From Turritopsis dohrnii (lineage: Eukaryota; Cnidaria; Hydrozoa; Anthoathecata; Oceaniidae): 64,000 nucleotides of DNA. Location: assembly GCA_027922465.2 (NCBI GenBank), contig BQMF02000430.1, forward strand, positions 1 to 64,000, in the 5' to 3' direction. Position numbers and translations under genes: made by a program. Each line of letters starts with the position of its first letter. Position 1 is the first letter of the stretch. Positions 10,348 to 19,300 of the stretch are shown piece after piece. The notes under the pieces were generated by a model. That model did not search any database. It saw only the letters and a program-made list of their open reading frames with translations, and was not told the origin of the DNA.

Positions 10348-10350
10348 TTT

Positions 10351-10373
10351 TTGTTACAAGAGTCTTGTAACAA
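10351..10373. terminator. Perfect 11-bp palindrome between convergent genes
   Basis: TTGTTACAAGA and TCTTGTAACAA flank a single G. The palindrome lies between the 3' ends of the PPP1R15-like gene (+) and the capsid/ATPase ORF (-, ending 10388). A role in transcription termination or RNA processing is possible, but position is the only evidence. Confidence 0.4.
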
Positions 10374-10387
10374 ATATGTCAACCTGT

Positions 10388-12196
10388 TTAACAAATCACG
10401 TGCGTTCTTGGATGTTCCATTCTCATGACTAGGCACGCGTGTTTCCCTCCTTTCAGTTTTTCCTTGACATTTTTCAATTCTTCTTGCGATTCAATGACAT
10501 CGTTCTCTTCATGAATGGTGGCTAGATCGTTTCTATCTTTTGGATACCACACATATAACATTTTAGCTTGCCGTCGTAAATTTTTAGGTATAGCCGTGTA
10601 TGATTGTGTAAGTAACCATAGCGAATGATTTCGATGTCTACCACTAATTGCCAACTCGAGCAAAGGCTGTCTCTTTTTGTCCAATTTTTCATCAGCTATT
10701 ATATCATCAATCAGAAATAAGGTTTTATATCCAGCACAGAAAAAGTCCATTTTCTTAATATATTCATACAAAGATCCTTCTGGCTCAATTAAAATCACAT
10801 AGCTGTCATTCCAGAACCACTTCCGATCTCTGTAAGTCTGATTCCACCTCAAGGTGGGACATATAATCACGATGAAATCAAAGTGATCAAAGTATTCATT
10901 TTCTAATAATTTTACAACACGATCCGTTTTACCGCACGATGTTGGTCCAACGAATAATGCTGTGTGAGGCTCTTTCATGTAAAGTGTATCCATTTTACTA
11001 TATAATGCAGACATAAATTCTCCGTTTTGTATGTTTAATTGAGCATCCATGATTAGATATATATATGCGTTTAAGTTTCCTGCAGTTTCAGCGGTCTTTT
11101 CAATCTGTAAAGTGATGCCTTCACTTGCATTTTCAATCTTTCGACCGGTGCCATGCAAAGCATTCTCATCAATTGTTCTGAAATCTAACCATAGAGCATA
11201 CTTGTTTGTCAAGTAATCAGCGACTTTTACATCATGTAATCCCAAGCGCTTTCGGTTTTCGCCGACGCTATTATCTTTTGGTTTTCCTTCAGCAAAATAC
11301 TTGCAAATCTCATTGTATTGTTCAAACGGCTGCATTCCTTGAGCAAAAAGTTGGTTAGGCTTACCCTCAACGATGACTGATACCTTTTTGATCTTTGGAT
11401 TGTAGAATTTACAGGTTTCTCGTTTGTAGGATTTTTCTTCTTCAAATAGAACTAAGATACCCTTCAAAGATTTGGCAGGTGTGTTGAATGACCAATTCCA
11501 TGTTGTGTCTGACTTGTTTACTCTAATTTGTCTGTGCCGCAAAATCCTATCATAGAGCAAAGCCATGTTTTGATATTCAGAAGCGATTTGTCTAGCCAAG
11601 GTGGGTTGTGTCACAATCTCATATTCAAGTGAGATGTTAGATATTTTGTATTTACCGTCTGGGTTTTTTCTTTGACCTGCGGCAGAAGTTGGAGGGTCAG
11701 AATAAATAACTCGGTTATAGTCGTTAAATGTGATCTCGTAGCAAAGCCTATTCCCTAAACCCGCTTGATAATATGGGATAGTACTATCTAGCATTTCAAA
11801 GTCGAGTGGAATGACAAACTTGTTTTTATAGGTGTCAGCAATGGCTTTGTCTTTGTCTTTTGCATCAGAGGTGTCTTTATCTGAAGCACCAATCCTTAAT
11901 TTCATACAATTCTCTGTACACCCATCATCGATGATGATACCCTGTCTTATCGCGTTTCTCTTTTCAAACTTGGTTAACCATAAATCTCTGTAACACCCGA
12001 AAAGATCAAAGTCATCGATGCTCAATATCTCATTACCTTCAAACTTGACAGCTAACTTCTTAACGATAGCTCTTCCAATGTTACTGACCAATGTTCTTTT
12101 CGTGTCAGCTGTCGACTCGAGTTCAATATCAAAACTTAGATTAGCTGTTCCTGGGATAATGACATCATCACTTCCTAAATTTGGAAACCTAACCAA
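10388..12196 (-). CDS. Major capsid protein fused to A32-type packaging ATPase
   Basis: One 602-codon ORF carries two morphogenesis proteins. Residues 1-400 are the double-jelly-roll major capsid protein (FPNLGSDDVIIPGT near the start, LQIEKTAETAGNLNAYIYLI near the end). From Met402 it is an FtsK/HerA-type A32-like ATPase, with Walker A GPTSCGKT (417-424), Walker B TLFLIDD (492-498) and LTQSYTAIPK downstream. The junction reads TAT AGT AAA ATG, which hides TAGTAA one frame away (10995-11000). The two were therefore probably adjacent genes merged by a 1-base loss, with the ATPase start at 10993. The capsid N-terminus is also broken: related sequence (VWKEVKSRTFTLELPA) lies in another frame upstream to about 12320, with a shift near 12270. 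Capsid assembly from this ORF alone is doubtful. Confidence 0.85.
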   Translation of the reverse strand: MVRFPNLGSDDVIIPGTANLSFDIELESTADTKRTLVSNIGRAIVKKLAVKFEGNEILSIDDFDLFGCYRDLWLTKFEKRNAIRQGIIIDDGCTENCMKLRIGASDKDTSDAKDKDKAIADTYKNKFVIPLDFEMLDSTIPYYQAGLGNRLCYEITFNDYNRVIYSDPPTSAAGQRKNPDGKYKISNISLEYEIVTQPTLARQIASEYQNMALLYDRILRHRQIRVNKSDTTWNWSFNTPAKSLKGILVLFEEEKSYKRETCKFYNPKIKKVSVIVEGKPNQLFAQGMQPFEQYNEICKYFAEGKPKDNSVGENRKRLGLHDVKVADYLTNKYALWLDFRTIDENALHGTGRKIENASEGITLQIEKTAETAGNLNAYIYLIMDAQLNIQNGEFMSALYSKMDTLYMKEPHTALFVGPTSCGKTDRVVKLLENEYFDHFDFIVIICPTLRWNQTYRDRKWFWNDSYVILIEPEGSLYEYIKKMDFFCAGYKTLFLIDDIIADEKLDKKRQPLLELAISGRHRNHSLWLLTQSYTAIPKNLRRQAKMLYVWYPKDRNDLATIHEENDVIESQEELKNVKEKLKGGKHACLVMRMEHPRTHVIC

Positions 12197-12363
12197 TAAT
12201 AGCTGATTTTGATCGATCTCACTCGGATTGTGTGTGACGATTACTTTTTGACGAGAACCTTTTACACCGCGGGCAGTTCTAAAGTGAACGTTCTGGATTT
12301 AACCTCTTTCCATACTCCATTATTAATTATGATATATAATTAATTATTACTTTTTATCTCGGT

Positions 12364-12924
12364 TTAGCGGATGTGCAAAACAACGGTTCTTCCTAGGTCT
12401 TCTTTTAGCATATTGCCATGCTGATCTGTGAGTTTCAACGTGAGAGACTGAAATACACCATTTTTTAATTTTTTGTACTGAGGGTTTTTAGGCTCAACAT
12501 GTGTGAAGTCACTATATTCAGCCATGTGATAGGTTAGTAAAATATCACTTAGCTTTCCATTCTCAAGATTTTGAGTGTTGTCGAGTTCAGATAGATGCAA
12601 ATTGATTTTGGTTACGTTAGCAAGCTTATTTGTTTTGATTATTTGAGGGTATTTGCCTAATGGGGTAAGTTCTACATCACCTTCTAAAAAGGTACCTGCT
12701 AAAAAGGCATTCAATTCCCTGCTCGTGAATGTTCCTTGAGGTACCAACTTTTCAGCTTTCCCATCAGCAGACAGTTTCAGTTTTAGGTCTGTGGTTATTT
12801 CATACGTAACATTGTCTGCAAACATATCAACCAATGCAATTTCTTTTGAGCCATCCAAGTTTTGAATGGGGTAAGATAGATATATGGTCTTTTCTCCTTT
12901 TGCGATATTTACCGTGATATACAT
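12364..12924 (-). CDS. Candidate minor capsid (penton-type) protein, 186 aa
   Basis: An intact, beta-rich protein with no signal peptide or membrane segment. It opens with MYITVNIAKGEKTIYLSYPI and ends with LKLTDQHGNMLKEDLGRTVVLHIR, a terminal beta-strand pattern seen in Polinton minor structural proteins. Its position next to the major capsid gene and its size fit a single-jelly-roll penton protein, but the fold was not tested. It is divergent from the gene at 12963, with 38 bp between the start codons that holds TATAAT, CCTCTA and CTCTAAT motifs. Confidence 0.6.
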   Translation of the reverse strand: MYITVNIAKGEKTIYLSYPIQNLDGSKEIALVDMFADNVTYEITTDLKLKLSADGKAEKLVPQGTFTSRELNAFLAGTFLEGDVELTPLGKYPQIIKTNKLANVTKINLHLSELDNTQNLENGKLSDILLTYHMAEYSDFTHVEPKNPQYKKLKNGVFQSLTLKLTDQHGNMLKEDLGRTVVLHIR

Positions 12925-12962
12925 TTCTTGTATTAGAGAATAGAGGATTATATTTTTAAATA

Positions 12963-14108
12963 ATGGAGGATATTTTTAAATATGTTCCCAATGCGCTTTA
13001 TAAGCCAAATGGAGGACAATACCTTCAGATATTGAATGCTAAAGATTTATACAAACAAACAATTATTGTCTCTGAGAGCGGTTCTTTCCCCGCAACTTTT
13101 CCAAATATATTTACTAATTACGAAATGGAAGAGAATGATCAACGTATGAAAATTTGGCAGGAACAACCATTTAAATTATGGCAAACCCAACTCAATTTTG
13201 TCACTTGGTGTGCTTCAAGTGCTTGTGGGGTCAGTTCTGAACACCTGAAAGAAGGTCGCTCTACTCCTATGATTAGAGCAGTATATCGTTTTCACGTCTA
13301 TCATCACATTAGACGAATCATTAAGCGCTTGCAGACACCTCTACCTTTTGAAGATAGTTTCAACCAATACGATAATCCTTATAACAAAGAAGAGTTTTTA
13401 AAAATCTGTAGTGAATATGGTGTCGATTCTGATCCTAAAAAATACAAAGGGCAATATTTTTACAGCTCGTATCAAAAAAGACGTAGAGACTATCCAACGC
13501 CAGGTCTGAGTTATTTCACAGACGACTCCATGACACGATGGATTATAGAAAAATCTAAAGGCTTTACAAAAACAGGTCTTGTAAAAATTTCAGAGAGTGT
13601 TAGAGCATATGCTTATCTTATTCTTAGTTCGCAAGCCTCTGCTCGTTCTTCTATTTTAGGTAATAATTCAAGCGCTTTGACAGCTCAAAGAGTTTTTATG
13701 AACAACTTTGAAGACATTGTTAACCGCAGAGTTGATATTCAAGATGACATTAAACGTTATCAAGATACTTTAAATTATGCTTCAAGCAAAGTTGATTATT
13801 CAGTTGGACAAGGTATTTACATGTTACCTAGTGACATGAATCTAAACATCAAGTCGGGGGTGTCTGGTTACAATAACAAAATTCTCATATCTAATGAGAA
13901 CTTAAGTCTTGGAAGAAATAAAATGATTAATGTTATGCATCATATTTCAAACAAGGTGACTAGCTCTCCAACAAAAAATAAAAGTTCACAAAAAGAAGTT
14001 CATCCAAGAGTGAGTCAAACAGATTCACCCCCATCTCACGAAGAAGAGAAAATTGCTTTGGTTTTAGCGATTACCACGATGTTTAGTATATGGTATATAT
14101 TTAGATAA
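12963..14108 (+). CDS. Large conserved Polinton structural-type protein, 381 aa
   Basis: An intact ORF, not recognised by function. The N-terminal ~200 residues are mixed alpha/beta with a basic patch (YHHIRRIIKRLQ) and an aromatic-rich segment (QYFYSSYQKRRRDYPTPG). The middle is helical with a coiled-coil-like stretch (RRVDIQDDIKRYQDTLNYASSK). The tail is polar and Ser/Lys-rich, and the last 15 residues form a membrane anchor (KIALVLAITTMFSIWYIF). A tail-anchored protein encoded beside the capsid genes suggests a role in assembly or membrane contact (inference). Confidence 0.65.
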   Translation: MEDIFKYVPNALYKPNGGQYLQILNAKDLYKQTIIVSESGSFPATFPNIFTNYEMEENDQRMKIWQEQPFKLWQTQLNFVTWCASSACGVSSEHLKEGRSTPMIRAVYRFHVYHHIRRIIKRLQTPLPFEDSFNQYDNPYNKEEFLKICSEYGVDSDPKKYKGQYFYSSYQKRRRDYPTPGLSYFTDDSMTRWIIEKSKGFTKTGLVKISESVRAYAYLILSSQASARSSILGNNSSALTAQRVFMNNFEDIVNRRVDIQDDIKRYQDTLNYASSKVDYSVGQGIYMLPSDMNLNIKSGVSGYNNKILISNENLSLGRNKMINVMHHISNKVTSSPTKNKSSQKEVHPRVSQTDSPPSHEEEKIALVLAITTMFSIWYIFR

Positions 14109-14427
14109 CCTTGTTTGAAAGAAAAAAGGAATGACGTCAATCAGATGTCAATCATACTTAAATAACAAAAAGAAACAATGCATTCCTAGCATACCAAATA
14201 TCCTTAGCAACGAACACTTTCGATTTAAACTTTTATTAAGTAAACAACTTTCTGGTATGTAAAATTCTATTGTTATAAGCGTTTGATTGACAGATGGTTT
14301 AATTATATAATAAAAAATTGATTACGTGTTGTTATTTGAGAATTTTGTTATGTAATAGAAACTTACCACGTACACACACAAAAGAAAACTGATATAAAAC
14401 ATATGATCACAAGTATATATATAGACA
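14109..14427. other. Intergenic, boundary of the right inverted arm
   Basis: No gene. AT-rich with short palindromes (AATGACGTCA near 14130). Similarity to the left arm begins close to 14395, where ATATGATCACAAGTATATATA matches sequence just inside 6310. Confidence 0.5.
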
Positions 14428-14733
14428 ATGGAATTCCCAACAGTTGAAACATTCGAACAAATAATCGAACAATCTACAACGATCATAAAGTGGAGGGATC
14501 TACCTCAAAACGTGATTTATCATGTTAAATTTGTTTCTACAAAGGCTATGTATGCAGAGGTGCAAGATGGAACGGGAAATTTATATAAGGTGTGGTTGCC
14601 TGAAAGACTTTCCATTGAATTAAATGATTATGGTTGGGGTAGTAGAGAAGCCTTTGTCAGACCGAAAGGTCTCAAACAATCTCAAAAGAATCCAGAAAAA
14701 CAATTCTTTGATTATGACATTATATGGCGCTAG
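14428..14733 (+). CDS. Small conserved Polinton protein, 101 aa
   Basis: An intact copy of the gene broken at 5947-6283. A globular, soluble protein: MEFPTVETFEQ, IKWRDLPQNVIYHV, MYAEVQDGTGNLYKVWLPERL, then FVRPKGLKQSQKNPEKQFFDYDI. The strand-rich layout with D.TGN.Y.VWLP would suit a small beta-barrel nucleic-acid-binding protein, but that is a guess. A TATATATA box ends about 6 nt before the ATG. It converges on the integrase, with 56 bp between stops. A loop of ~11 residues present in the left copy is missing here. Confidence 0.7.
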   Translation: MEFPTVETFEQIIEQSTTIIKWRDLPQNVIYHVKFVSTKAMYAEVQDGTGNLYKVWLPERLSIELNDYGWGSREAFVRPKGLKQSQKNPEKQFFDYDIIWR

Positions 14734-14789
14734 ATAAAATCTCGTCGACTCATCTTTACTTGTTTCTAGTAAAGATACTTTTGTACGAT

Positions 14790-15773
14790 TCACCAACCTT
14801 GCACATAATCAGGAGGTAGCTCCGTATCTTCAGGTATCAACATCAACTCTTCTTTCACAAAAGATCGTTCAGGTCCATCTTGAAGGTAATACATTACACG
14901 GTTACCTGGTTGATCTATCACCTCACTCAATCTATAAGTCTTCTTTGACCATATCCTATCTGTTGCTCTTTTTCGATGGTCGTCGTGCTCTTCACCCGGT
15001 TGCAATAGATATCTATACAAACCATCTTGAGGTAATTTTTCTTCGGGTGGATAGCTCTCTCGTTTAGCGAGAGTTACCTCTTTCAATTTGATGGCATCTT
15101 TCGGTTTCATACCGATCATCCGAGTCTTCGTATCGTTTAATCTATCCATAAGTTTATACAAATATTTGACCCACGTAGATGATACCTTTTCCGAATCGTT
15201 CAGTTCTTGAGCATCTTGTATTTTGAATAAATTTTCGGCAAGTATCTTGTTCAACGCCTCAACAAAAGCTGTATGGGTATGCTTATATTTAGTAGTTACT
15301 CTTTTAATTTCGACGTTATTCTTCTCCAACAGCTTTGTCACATCGGCTTTGAATTCTGAACCGTTATCACATTGAAATACTTTTGGGTAGTTTAAGGGTC
15401 CAACTCTATAGATATCTCTTATCATATCGGCAACTTCTTTGGCTTTCTTAGTCTTCAAAGGTCGGGCTACTTTGTAACGTGAAGCAACATCGATACCGGA
15501 TAAGATGTACTTGTATTTATTACCATACAGCATATCACTAGGCATGTACAATATATCAAATTGATGAATCTCATTCGGTTTAGTCACCTCATAATGTGAA
15601 CGTTCAACATGTTTCGGTGCGGGTAAATGTACTTGCCACAAAGCTTGTTTTGATAGCCACTTCTTAATTTCCTTCGGTTTGAAGCCGAATCCTTTTAGAT
15701 TGCGAGCAGCCTTTTGTCCTTTCCACAAGTTTTGAGGTTGATAATAAATCTCTTGAAGTTTAGTGTCTGACAT
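14790..15773 (-). CDS. Polinton integrase (retroviral-type DDE)
   Basis: This rve-superfamily integrase would insert the element's DNA ends into the genome. I chose the ATG at 15773 (MSDTKLQE, 327 aa) because it aligns with the start of the left copy; an in-frame ATG at 15788 would add five residues. The catalytic triad is complete: D73 in HQFDIL, D136 in FQCDNGSEF and E172 in AFVEAL, a D-x35-E spacing. The C-terminal part (YRLSEVIDQPGN...YYLQDG.ER.FVKEELM) has a chromo/SH3-like pattern. It is divergent from the small SAP-like gene at 15880. Confidence 0.92.
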   Translation of the reverse strand: MSDTKLQEIYYQPQNLWKGQKAARNLKGFGFKPKEIKKWLSKQALWQVHLPAPKHVERSHYEVTKPNEIHQFDILYMPSDMLYGNKYKYILSGIDVASRYKVARPLKTKKAKEVADMIRDIYRVGPLNYPKVFQCDNGSEFKADVTKLLEKNNVEIKRVTTKYKHTHTAFVEALNKILAENLFKIQDAQELNDSEKVSSTWVKYLYKLMDRLNDTKTRMIGMKPKDAIKLKEVTLAKRESYPPEEKLPQDGLYRYLLQPGEEHDDHRKRATDRIWSKKTYRLSEVIDQPGNRVMYYLQDGPERSFVKEELMLIPEDTELPPDYVQGW

Positions 15774-15864
15774 TTTATTTATAAACAACGTTTATTTTAG
15801 CTCATTTTTTTTTTTTTAACAAAAATGACACGAGAAAAGTGACTTAAACGTTGTTTATTATCTT

Positions 15865-15873
15865 TATATAAAG
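15865..15873 (+). promoter_or_regulatory. TATATAAAG box ahead of right SAP-like gene
   Basis: TATATAAAG ends 6 nt before the ATG at 15880 and matches the box in the left arm (4817-4825). A comparable TATATATAT lies just before the polymerase ATG (about 16297-16305). Confidence 0.55.
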
Positions 15874-15879
15874 ATAAAC

Positions 15880-16161
15880 ATGACCGACAAAACAGAATTA
15901 GATTACAAGTCAATGACTCGTGACGCTTTACGAAAATTATGTGCGTCACGAAAAATAAAATATGCTAACCTAATGAACAAAGCTAAATTACTCGAGGTGC
16001 TTGAGAAAAATGATGAGGATCCATCTTATATTCTCGATCCTGATACGAAATAAACGGTTAATAAATACTGTTTAAACTGGATAAAAAATAACAGAGAAAA
16101 ATATCTCAGCTCTCAAAAACGTTATAACGCTAAGAGAGAGAAGAGAGTTTACAAAAAATAA
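15880..16161 (+). pseudogene. Small SAP-like protein with an in-frame stop
   Basis: The ATG at 15880 opens a frame (MTDKTELDYKSMTRDALRKL...) with the SAP-like core KLCASRKIKYANLMNKAKLL. The frame stops at TAA 16051-16053 after 57 residues (DPDTK). Open sequence resumes in the same frame with a Lys/Arg-rich tail (QKRYNAKREKRVYKK) to TAA 16159-16161. The left copy reads through the equivalent position, so the stop is probably a point change, leaving a truncated but perhaps still DNA-binding protein. Confidence 0.6.
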
Positions 16162-16311
16162 ATAAATTGACCTCGCTTTTGTTACTTAATCAACGAGTAA
16201 CAAAAATAGAACACAAAGGTTACGAATCTTTTGGATGAAAAATTGGAAAATGATAATTGAAAATTTTAAAAAGTGATTTAAAAGATATAATCGTGGTATA
16301 TATATTACAAC

Positions 16312-19300
16312 ATGACTACTAGAAAAACTGTTGTTGAATTAAAAGCTCTCGCTAGAGAACGCGGTTTACATGGCTACTCAAAACTCAGAAAAGCTGAGTT
16401 GATCGAATTATTAGCAAACCCATCTATCCGACCTGTTCCACCACCAAGACCTGTTCCATTTATTCCTACCCAACAAGATATGGATATCTTTGAACAGCGA
16501 GAAATGTCGAAAAATAGACCTGTTGTGAAAAGTAAGTTGGATGAATGGAGAGATTGGTTGGTAAATCATGTACCTAAACCTATTAAGGAGAAAACTAGTA
16601 AAGCTTTCAAAACTTTGAAAGATAAGGTTCTCAATCTGTATAAAAAGGTTAGAAAAGAGAGAGATGAGGATGATGATGTTGTTCGAGAATTAGATCAACG
16701 ACCACAAATCAACTTGATTGAAAGCCATCCAAGAATGAACAGGTATGAGGTTACCGGTATTTTGAATTCAGACCTATCAAATATGATTTTCAACCGAATC
16801 AGAGAAGATATCGAAATGCGTTCGAGGATTGTTTACAGTTTTACCGCTAAAATTTATCGGGGAAATGGGGAACTTGTAAAGTATGAAAAGACGCTTCCTG
16901 GAGAAGGTACTTATACAAGTTTATCCGCAATCGAGGAGTATATCAAACGATGTGAGAGTCGAAGGTTAGATTTGGACGATGATGGTGTTTGGTCTAAGGC
17001 GTATCTACCAGCAGCCGAGGTTTTCGATAGTCCGGGTGTCTATCAGGGACGTGTCGAATTTACTCGAATCATTATAAAAGTCATACACAGCAATGAACCG
17101 CTCATGGGTTGTGGTCCTCTGCCTGATTGGCTTCGTGAGAAAAGATGTATCCATGCGATAGATGATAAAAACGACAATCTGTGTGTATGGAGATGTTTTG
17201 CTATCTACTTTGCATATGCTAAAAACAAACAAAGACCTGCTAAACGCACTACTACCAAAGCGTTAGAACTAGCTCGAGATTTTTATGATGATCAGAACCT
17301 AAAAGTTAAGGATGTACGAGCTACAAAACTCGTTGATTTTGAAGGTATTGCCAAACAGTTTAATGTCAACATCCGTCTATATGAGCCGAAAAACCAACAG
17401 GTTTGGAAATTGGTGTTTGGTAAAAACCAGTTCAGAAAAAGTTTACCTTGTGTTGATATCGGTCTCTACGAGGGTCATTGCTTCTACATAAAAGATCTTG
17501 AAGGTTTGACACAACACTGGGAATGTGCCGCTTGCGAACAGAGATTTAAACGACACAACAATTATAATAGACACGTAACAGAAAACCTTTGTTCGGGAGG
17601 AAAAACCAAGTTGATATGCAAAGGAGAAAAGTTTAAGCATATCATGAACAGTTCTGAGAAGGTATTCTATGGAGGTAACACCCAGTTCAGTTATGCCGGT
17701 TGTCGATGGATTGAAAAACAATCTGAAATCACAGGTAAACATATTCATCACGCTCTTTGTGGTCATGGTGGTGAGAGGTGTGTGAAGATTAACAAGCGAG
17801 AGATTCTTGTAGATGGGTATGAACCTGAAAGTAATACTGTCTATCAATATTATGGTTGTAAATGGCATGGATGTCCTTGTATAAATGGCGATCCGAAAAA
17901 ATATCGAGCTACACTCGACATGGAGACAAAAATTAGGAGTCTTGGTTATGATGTTGTTTCAGTTTGGGAGTGTGAAATACCGGAGTTGAGTACCGTTGAG
18001 CTTGAAAAGAAGTTTGTTCCATACCCATACTTTATCGTGTTTGATTTCGAAACGATACTCCATAAACTCGACCAACAAGTTACGAGTGATCTGACTTTTG
18101 ACACTAAACATATCGCAGTCAGCGTTGCTATTACCGATAACTTTACAAATAAACCCACCTTTCTTGTAAATTCGGATCCGGAAAAGCTCATCAAAGACTT
18201 TATTTTAGATTTAGAAAAACGGTGGGAGGGCATCTCGAAATGTGTGAGTGAAAAATATTATTTGCCTCACAAAGATTCGCTTCCATCCTCCGTAGTTATG
18301 CGACACGAAGCTTGGTGTAATCAGGTTCCTGTGCTAGGTTTCAATAGCGGTAAATACGATCTCAATATGATCAAGAAGCACTTTGTTAATCATATGACAG
18401 AACAGGCCGGTTCAATCTCTGTGGCTAAGAAAGAGAATAGCTATATGTTTTTGACGACCGGTCAGTTCAAATTTTTAGATGTGAAATCTTATCTTGCACC
18501 GGGTCTTTCTTTTGACGGTTGGTGTAAAGCAAACAATTGTGAAGAACAAAAACTTGTCTTTCCTTATGAATGGTTGGCCAGTTTTGAGAAACTTTCTCAC
18601 ATAGGCGCTGTGAAATATGAAGACTTTTACTCGAGTCTCAAGAAAAAGATTTTAATCACTCCTCAAGAATATGAAGATTTTAAGGTTGAATTTGAGAAAC
18701 GTGGATGTGTTACCATGCTGGATTGGTTAAAAGAATATAACTTGGCCGATGTTGTACCGTTTGTGGAAGCTTTGGAGAAGACGCGAGAATATTATTATGG
18801 AGACGAGATCGATATGTTGAAGGACGCTGTGTCTATTCCTGGAATTTCGATGACTTACGTTTTGAACAAAGCGTTGAAAATGAAAAAGAGAGGAGAGCCC
18901 GATTTGTATGCACCGGGACAACCTTGTACGTGTAAATGTTCGAAGGAATGTTATAAACAAGGTTGCAAAGACTGTTCAAAAATACGAAAAGATTGTGAGG
19001 CGTGTCCGAAAAACAAAGCTTACGAGTTGTTGAAAACCGGTATGGTTGGTGGTCCGAGTATCGTGTTTTCCAGATATGCCGAAAGAGGTGTGTCAAAGAT
19101 ACGACCTCATAAATATAAAGACGCTAGGAATTGTGAGTCTGTTGTTGGTTTTGATGCGAATAGTTTGTATCTGTTTTGTTCGGGGCAGGAGATGCCCTGT
19201 GGAAAGGAGAGTTACATTGAGATCGAAAATCCTACAGATCCGGAGTATTTGAAAGAGTTTTCCGAGGGTGTATGTGACGGTTCTATTTTTGGTTTTTGTC

